A stretch of DNA of 27,325 nt from Verrucomicrobiota bacterium (GTDB lineage: Bacteria > Verrucomicrobiota > Verrucomicrobiia > Limisphaerales > JAHEOI01): the NCBI GenBank assembly GCA_018610125.1, contig JAHEOI010000367.1, positions 1 through 27,325 of the forward strand, given 5' to 3'. Both the position numbers and the translations under genes were made by a program. Of the stretch, positions 23,124 through 27,325 are shown one piece after another (within the stretch, counting starts at the first letter, position 1; each line of letters begins with the position of its first letter). The notes beneath the pieces were generated by a model that ran no database searches, was not told the origin of the DNA, and saw nothing but the letters and a program-made list of their open reading frames with translations.

Positions 23124-24317
23124 ATGGCTAAGGAAGCGTTTCAAAGAACCAAACCACACATTAACATCGGCACGATCGGTCACGTTGACCACGGCAAATC
23201 GACACTGACAGCGGCCATCCTCGAAGTGCAAGCCAGAAAAGGCTTGGCCAAGAAGGTCCCGTATTCGGAGATTACCAAAGGTGGTACCGTTCGTGACGAG
23301 ACGAAGACCTTGACCATTGCGGTTTCCCACGTTGAGTATGAAAGCGACAATCGCCACTACGCCCACGTGGATTGTCCCGGCCACGCTGACTACGTCAAGA
23401 ACATGATTACGGGCGCGGCGCAAATGGATGGCTCGATCCTTGTCGTGAGCGCCGCGGACGGCCCGATGCCCCAGACCCGGGAGCATATTCTCCTTGCACG
23501 ACAGGTGGGAGTGCCGGCGATCGTCGTATACCTGAATAAGTGCGACTTGGTTGACGATCCCGAGCTGTTGGACCTGGTGGAGATGGAGATCCGCGATCTC
23601 TTGAATAAGTACAGCTTCCCGGGAGATGATACCCCGATCATTCGTGGCAGTGCTACGAAGGCGATGGAAGGCGACCCGGAAGCGGAGAAGTCGATCCAGG
23701 CGTTGTTGGACGGGATCGACCAGTTCATTCCGGTTCCGGAGCGGGATATCGACAAGCCGTTCCTGATGAGTATTGAGGACGTCTTCAACATTGAAGGTCG
23801 CGGGACGGTTGTGACGGGTCGTGTTGAGCGAGGGACCCTGCAGAAGATGTCCGAGGTTGAGATTGTGGGCTTGCGTGATACCCGTAAGACAGTCGCGACG
23901 GACATTGAGATGTTCCGTAAGCTCCTCGACAAGGCACAAGCCGGCGATAATGTCGGTGTCCTGTTGCGCGGCATCAAGAAGGACGAAGTGGAGCGGGGCA
24001 TGGTGCTGGCGAAGCCGAAGACGATTACGCCGCATACGAGGTTCCAAGCAGAGGTCTATGTCCTTTCGAAAGAGGAAGGTGGACGACACACGCCCTTTTT
24101 CCAGAACTACCGACCCCAGTTCTATTTCCGCACCAGTGACATTACGGGAACAATCGAGTTGCCGGAAGGGGTCGAAATGGTCATGCCGGGCGACAATGTT
24201 TCATTGACGATCAACCTGATCGCTGCGGTGGCGATGGAGAAAGGCCAGCGATTCGCGATTCGTGAGGGCGGTCGCACGATCGGTGCCGGCCGTGTTGCGG
24301 AAGTCTTGGAAGACTAA
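23124..24317 (+). CDS. tuf: Elongation factor Tu
   Basis: The GTPase that brings aminoacyl-tRNA to the ribosome; 397 aa. G1 is GHVDHGKS (19-26, Ser in place of the usual Thr), G3 is DCPGHADYVKNM (from D83), G4 is NKCD (138-141) and G5 GSATKAMEGD. Domains 2 and 3 are typical (EDVFNIEGRGTVVTGRVERG, FRTSDITGTIELPEGVEMVMPGDN). Switch I is unusual: the family motif R-G-I-T-I reads K-T-L-T-I at 61-65, within GGTVRDETKT, and this region is two residues longer than in E. coli. The key Mg-binding Thr is kept (T64). GTAGGAG precedes the ATG. It lies between tRNA-Thr and tRNA-Trp in one operon. Confidence 0.98.
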   Translation: MAKEAFQRTKPHINIGTIGHVDHGKSTLTAAILEVQARKGLAKKVPYSEITKGGTVRDETKTLTIAVSHVEYESDNRHYAHVDCPGHADYVKNMITGAAQMDGSILVVSAADGPMPQTREHILLARQVGVPAIVVYLNKCDLVDDPELLDLVEMEIRDLLNKYSFPGDDTPIIRGSATKAMEGDPEAEKSIQALLDGIDQFIPVPERDIDKPFLMSIEDVFNIEGRGTVVTGRVERGTLQKMSEVEIVGLRDTRKTVATDIEMFRKLLDKAQAGDNVGVLLRGIKKDEVERGMVLAKPKTITPHTRFQAEVYVLSKEEGGRHTPFFQNYRPQFYFRTSDITGTIELPEGVEMVMPGDNVSLTINLIAAVAMEKGQRFAIREGGRTIGAGRVAEVLED

Positions 24318-24405
24318 GCCGACACCACGAGTTTTCAAACCCGGGACTTTCTGATACGGTAAACAAGGTAGTCGCTTTGGCAAAAGGATCTTAAGTTTTT
24401 GGTGA

Positions 24406-24481
24406 AGGGCGGTAACTCAATTGGGAGAGTAGCGGTCTCCAAAACCGTCAGTTGGGGGTTCGAGTCCCTCCCGCCCTGCCA
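24406..24481 (+). tRNA. trnW: tRNA-Trp (anticodon CCA)
   Basis: A 76-nt cloverleaf. The acceptor AGGGCGG pairs with CCGCCCT, and the anticodon arm GCGGT/ACCGT (one G-U pair) has the loop CTCCAAA with anticodon CCA. The T loop is TTCGAGT and CCA is encoded. It is placed between tuf and secE, the standard site in many bacteria, here with a tRNA-Ser inserted behind it. Confidence 0.97.
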
Positions 24482-24499
24482 ATATCATCCCCCTTGTAG

Positions 24500-24590
24500 G
24501 GAGGGGTGGCAGAGCGGTTGATTGCGGCGGTCTTGAAAACCGCTAAGGTGTGACCCACCTTCGGGGGTTCGAATCCCTCCCCCTCCGCCA
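24500..24590 (+). tRNA. trnS: tRNA-Ser (anticodon UGA)
   Basis: 91 nt with the long variable arm of class II tRNAs (AAGGTG...CACCTT). The acceptor GGAGGGG pairs with CCCCTCC, and the anticodon arm GCGGT/ACCGC has the loop CTTGAAA with anticodon TGA. The T loop is TTCGAAT and CCA is encoded. Its 3' end is only 10 nt before the secE start codon. Confidence 0.96.
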
Positions 24591-24600
24591 CAAAAATTCT

Positions 24601-24861
24601 ATGAACAGCTATCAGAATCTCATTTTTTGGGCCGCAGGAATTGCCATCATTTTCATATTCCTGTGGTACAAGGGTTATCTCCTGCGCCTGTCGAATTATG
24701 TGACAGAGACCCGCGAGGAGTTGAGAAAGTGTACTTGGCCAACCCAGACTGAGCTTAAGGGCTCAACCATGTTGGTTCTCGTGGCCATTGTCATGTTAGG
24801 TGCCTTCACTGTGATTTTGGACATGATCATGACATCGTTGATGCGGATTATCGTCACCTAA
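24601..24861 (+). CDS. secE: Preprotein translocase subunit SecE (two-TM form)
   Basis: The clamp-like subunit of the SecYEG protein-export channel; 86 aa from ATG 24601, the first start after the tRNA. The conserved amphipathic helix and hinge (VTETREELRKCTWPTQTELKGST, about 33-55) precede the essential C-terminal membrane helix (about 56-82). An extra hydrophobic helix (about 7-28, IFWAAGIAIIFIFLWYKGYL) makes it a two-segment protein. Most bacterial SecE proteins have one segment and the E. coli protein three. No Shine-Dalgarno sequence fits in the 10 nt between tRNA-Ser and the ATG. nusG follows after 31 bp, the universal neighbour. Confidence 0.93.
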   Translation: MNSYQNLIFWAAGIAIIFIFLWYKGYLLRLSNYVTETREELRKCTWPTQTELKGSTMLVLVAIVMLGAFTVILDMIMTSLMRIIVT

Positions 24862-24892
24862 ACTGCCACCCTACAAACGGGGAGTATGCGAG

Positions 24893-25441
24893 ATGGAACA
24901 TCAATGGTTTGTCGTTCACACGCTTTCCGGACAAGAGCAAAAGGTCAAGGACAGCATCGAGAAACGGCTTAAGACCGAGGAAATGGAAGACTATGTCCGT
25001 GAGGTCCTTTTGCCGATGGAGAAAGTGGCCGAAGTCCGGGGTGGCAAAAAGACAGTCACCAACCGGAAGCTGTATCCGGGATATGTGTTCATCGATATGC
25101 TGCTGCTGGACGATGAGCAGCGTCTGATCGAGAAGCCATGGTATTTCATTCGGGAGACTCAGGGGATCATTGGATTTATTGGTGGGGACCGGCCGACGCC
25201 CGCCCCGAGAGAGGAGATTGAGCGGATCAAGCAGGAGATCTCGGAATCCGAGGACAAAGAGAAGCCCAAAGTCAATTTCGAGGTTGGGGAAACGGTCAAG
25301 ATTAATGACGGTCCCTTTTTAAACTTTAGTGGCGCGATAGAAGAGATCGATCCGGATCGGGGCAAGCTGAAGGTTACGGTAAACATCTTTGGCCGGAACA
25401 CGCCCGTGGAATTGGAGTATTGGCAGGTAGAGAAAGCGTAA
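24893..25441 (+). CDS. nusG: Transcription termination/antitermination factor NusG
   Basis: Binds RNA polymerase and links it to Rho or to ribosomal protein S10. It is 182 aa, the normal length. The NGN domain spans about 1-115 (HQWFVVHTLSGQEQKVKDSIEKR, TNRKLYPGYVFIDMLL, TQGIIGFIGG). A charged linker (EEIERIKQEISESEDKEKPK) leads to the KOW domain (about 130-182: FEVGETVKINDGPFLNFSGAIEEID, LKVTVNIFGRNTPVELEYWQVEK). GGGGAG stands 10 nt before the ATG. It lies between secE and rplK, as in nearly all bacteria. Confidence 0.97.
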   Translation: MEHQWFVVHTLSGQEQKVKDSIEKRLKTEEMEDYVREVLLPMEKVAEVRGGKKTVTNRKLYPGYVFIDMLLLDDEQRLIEKPWYFIRETQGIIGFIGGDRPTPAPREEIERIKQEISESEDKEKPKVNFEVGETVKINDGPFLNFSGAIEEIDPDRGKLKVTVNIFGRNTPVELEYWQVEKA

Positions 25442-25447
25442 AAGGCT

Positions 25448-25873
25448 ATGGCGAAAAAGGTTGTCGGACAAATTAAGCTGCAGATCCCCGGAGGGCAAGC
25501 AAACCCGGCTCCTCCGGTGGGCCCGGCCCTGGGTCAGCATGGGGTGAACATCATGGGCTTCTGCAAGGAGTTCAATGCCCGGACCAAAGATCAGACGGGC
25601 GTTATCACCCCGGTTGAGATCACGGTCTATCAGGACAAGTCATTTACCTTTATTACGAAGTCGCCGCCTGCTTCGGTCCTGTTGAAAAAGGCGGCCGGAA
25701 TCGCTTCAGGCTCAAGAGCCCCCAACAAGGAAAAAGTGGGCCAGGTCACGCGGGATCAGGTCATGGAGATCGTGAACCAGAAGCGAAAGGACTTGAATGC
25801 CGCCAATGATGAGGCCGCATTCCGCGTCGTGGCCGGCACGGCAAAGAGCATGGGGATTCAAGTGGTCGATTAA
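25448..25873 (+). CDS. rplK: 50S ribosomal protein L11
   Basis: Part of the GTPase-associated centre on 23S rRNA, contacted by elongation factors. It is 141 aa, the standard length. The N-terminal domain is canonical (KLQIPGGQANPAPPVGPALGQHGVNIMGFCKEFNART, with the thiostrepton-site prolines), as is the C-terminal rRNA-binding domain (SPPASVLLKKAAGI, and AKSMGIQV at the end). It starts 6 bp after the nusG stop codon, so translation may be coupled, and AAAGG overlaps that junction. Confidence 0.97.
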   Translation: MAKKVVGQIKLQIPGGQANPAPPVGPALGQHGVNIMGFCKEFNARTKDQTGVITPVEITVYQDKSFTFITKSPPASVLLKKAAGIASGSRAPNKEKVGQVTRDQVMEIVNQKRKDLNAANDEAAFRVVAGTAKSMGIQVVD

Positions 25874-25927
25874 AAGCCAGGATACGAACTGAATTGCGGG
25901 AGGGCGTTGAGCTCGTTATTACCGCGC

Positions 25928-26644
25928 ATGCGTATGGGAAAAAAGAAGTTAAGCAAGCGATATCGGAAGGCGTTGGAGCAGGTTAACCTCAATAAGCGCT
26001 ATTCCTTGGACGACGGCGTTGAGGTGTTAGGAAAGTTCCCCAAAGCGAATTTTGATGAGACCGTGGAGCTGGCCTTCCATCTCGGGGTTGATCCGAGGCA
26101 ATCGGATCAAATGGTCCGGGGCACCGTGGGACTGCCGCATGGAAGCGGCAAACCGGTACGCGTGGTTGTTTTTGCCAAGAGTGGCTCCGGTGCCGAGCCG
26201 GCACGCGAGGCGGGGGCCGATTATGTCGGTTTCGAAGATTTGATTCAGCAATGCAGCGATGGCTGGACCGACTTCGATGTCGCGATCGCGACACCGGATG
26301 CCATGGTCGAAGTGCGGAAGTTGGGGAAAATCCTGGGACCGCGCGGACTAATGCCCAATCCGAGGACCGGAACCGTGACCGACGACACCGCCAAGGCGGT
26401 TAAAGAGTTCAAGGCCGGGCGAGTCGAGTTCAAGCTGGACAAGACCGCCAATATCCATGTCCCGATTGGCAAGGTTTCCTTTGCCGCCGACCAGGTCAAG
26501 GAGAATGCCAAAGCGGTGGTTGATGCGATCGTCAAGGCCCGGCCCAGTGGCGCGAAAGGGAATTACATCGTTAGCTCGGCGATTTCGACCACCATGAGCC
26601 CTCCGGTGATTATGGATGTGAAGCAGCTTTTGGCCTCGCTTTAA
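25928..26644 (+). CDS. rplA: 50S ribosomal protein L1
   Basis: Forms the L1 stalk of the large subunit and often represses its own operon by binding the mRNA. About 238 aa. Family segments include KLSKRYRKALEQV, FDETVELAFHLGVDPRQSDQMVRGTVGLPHGSGK, GKILGPRGLMPNPRTGTVT and FKAGRVEFKLDKTANIHVPIGK. The start is uncertain. ATG 25928 and ATG 25934 (MGKKKLSKRY) both fit the family but have no Shine-Dalgarno sequence nearby. The strong GGGAGGG at 25898-25904 sits only 2 nt before an in-frame TTG at 25907, which is too close for usual spacing. The 54-bp gap after rplK could hold an L1 control site. Confidence 0.95.
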   Translation: MRMGKKKLSKRYRKALEQVNLNKRYSLDDGVEVLGKFPKANFDETVELAFHLGVDPRQSDQMVRGTVGLPHGSGKPVRVVVFAKSGSGAEPAREAGADYVGFEDLIQQCSDGWTDFDVAIATPDAMVEVRKLGKILGPRGLMPNPRTGTVTDDTAKAVKEFKAGRVEFKLDKTANIHVPIGKVSFAADQVKENAKAVVDAIVKARPSGAKGNYIVSSAISTTMSPPVIMDVKQLLASL

Positions 26645-26670
26645 AACGCTTCGAATAGGAAAGGATTGGC

Positions 26671-27174
26671 ATGCGTGCGGAAAAAAAGTTAATCAGTGAA
26701 GAATATCTCAACCGGCTTCAAAGCTCACCCTTTTTTATCGTGGCCGAGTATCATGGGCTTAAGGTGAGTCAGTTCAATGAGCTACGGAATCGCCTCAGAG
26801 GGGTGAATTCCGAGATCCATGTGGTCAAGAACAACATTTTTCGGGAGGCGGCCAAGGAGATCGGCATCGAACTGGAAGACTTGAGCGGCCAGTTGGCCGT
26901 GGTGACCGGCGAGACCGATGTCCCCGCGGCGGCCAAGGTCTTGAAGAACTTCCAGTCCGAATTCGAGAAGCCGAACTTTCGTTTTGGCTATGTCGACAGT
27001 GAGCGCTATGAGGCGGATGACCTGTCGAAGCTGGCGGACCTGCCACCGTTGGATGTGCTGCGTGGCCAATTGCTCGGGACACTGCAAGCGCCGGCGCGGA
27101 ATTTGGCTCGCTTGCTCAACGAGCCGGCGTCGCGAATGGCTCGTGTCCTTCAGGCCAAGGCGGACCAAGGGTAG
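26671..27174 (+). CDS. rplJ: 50S ribosomal protein L10
   Basis: Anchors the L7/L12 stalk on the ribosome; 167 aa. The N-terminal RNA-binding domain is clear (RAEKKLISEEYLNRLQSSPFFIVAEYHGLKVSQFNELRNRLR, VVKNNIFREAAKE). The C-terminal helix that carries L7/L12 dimers is also present (LGTLQAPARNLARLLNEPASRMARVLQAKADQG). GGAAAGGA precedes the ATG. It follows rplA by 26 bp. rplL should follow but is outside the window. Confidence 0.96.
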   Translation: MRAEKKLISEEYLNRLQSSPFFIVAEYHGLKVSQFNELRNRLRGVNSEIHVVKNNIFREAAKEIGIELEDLSGQLAVVTGETDVPAAAKVLKNFQSEFEKPNFRFGYVDSERYEADDLSKLADLPPLDVLRGQLLGTLQAPARNLARLLNEPASRMARVLQAKADQG

Positions 27175-27325
27175 TCGAGATTGGTTATCGGTAATTTTCC
27201 CGGTTTCTGTTTCCGGCGGCCGGGGATCAAACAACGCGAGAGAAGAGAAAACAAGAAAGAAAAGTGAATCGTCGGCTTGCAGGCTTGCAAGCTTAAACCA
27301 TCCGCGGCCGTGGATGACGACGAAG
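27175..27325 (+). other. rplJ-rplL spacer, start of the rplL leader
   Basis: No gene is seen in the last 151 bases. CCCGG (27199-27203) can pair with CCGGG (27220-27224), and GGCTTGCA is repeated in tandem near 27273-27290. The L7/L12 gene expected here is not yet reached, or starts at the very edge. Confidence 0.4.

Noticed and set aside
23070..24089. A 339-aa open frame antisense to tuf
   Set aside because: It mirrors the codon bias of the highly expressed tuf gene and has no recognisable family features or ribosome site.

Overview
The window looks like a chromosomal segment of a Verrucomicrobiota bacterium, most likely of the Opitutae (Puniceicoccaceae/Coraliomargarita-like) group. The pointers are the EF-Tu sequence with its unusual switch I, the order tRNA-Thr, tuf, tRNA-Trp, secE, nusG, rplK, rplA, rplJ, a RNase HIII, and a TIM-barrel plus Gfo/Idh/MocA sugar pair. 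This assignment rests on remembered family resemblance; no search was run. The sequence is moderately GC-rich and densely coding on both strands.

Layout. 1-2568: ispH (isoprenoid precursor synthesis, plant/cyanobacterial sequence type) and dgt (dGTPase). 2605-3252 (minus): an exported thioredoxin-fold protein with a CPYC site. 3499-6818: a LonB-like ATP-dependent protease whose stop overlaps the start of a two-domain universal stress protein. 6941-9564: an FMN reductase, then a sugar isomerase-type TIM barrel and a Gfo/Idh/MocA dehydrogenase. 9618-11747 (minus): a small membrane protein, a dedicated acyl carrier protein and a B12-binding radical SAM enzyme. Beside it lie a LysR regulator (11870-12748, minus) and a divergent aas-type acyltransferase/acyl-ACP synthetase (12895-15057). 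Together these look like a membrane-lipid acyl-modification locus and are the best candidate for an undescribed system. 15089-18705: a ribose-type ABC sugar importer (binding lipoprotein, double ATPase, permease).

18706-19592 is a gene-poor patch with hairpins and a decayed IS200-type transposase. It is followed by an exported, cysteine-rich protein (19593-20363) that joins a helical repeat carrying a cysteine stripe to two heavy-metal-associated (HMA) domains, ending at a strong terminator. 20576-22680 holds divergent mutY and rnhC. A good sigma70-type promoter at 22797-22825 then starts a tRNA/translation/export operon: tRNA-Thr(GGU), tuf, tRNA-Trp(CCA), tRNA-Ser(UGA), secE, nusG, rplK, rplA and rplJ. 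The window ends before rplL.

Two families of short dispersed palindromes occur. One (11024-11049 and, inverted, 20558-20583) supplies the stop codon of mutY. The other (2582-2609 and 19360-19387) supplies the stop codon of the redoxin gene and abuts the broken 5' end of the IS200 transposase. Such elements therefore seem to settle at, and help define, gene ends in this genome.
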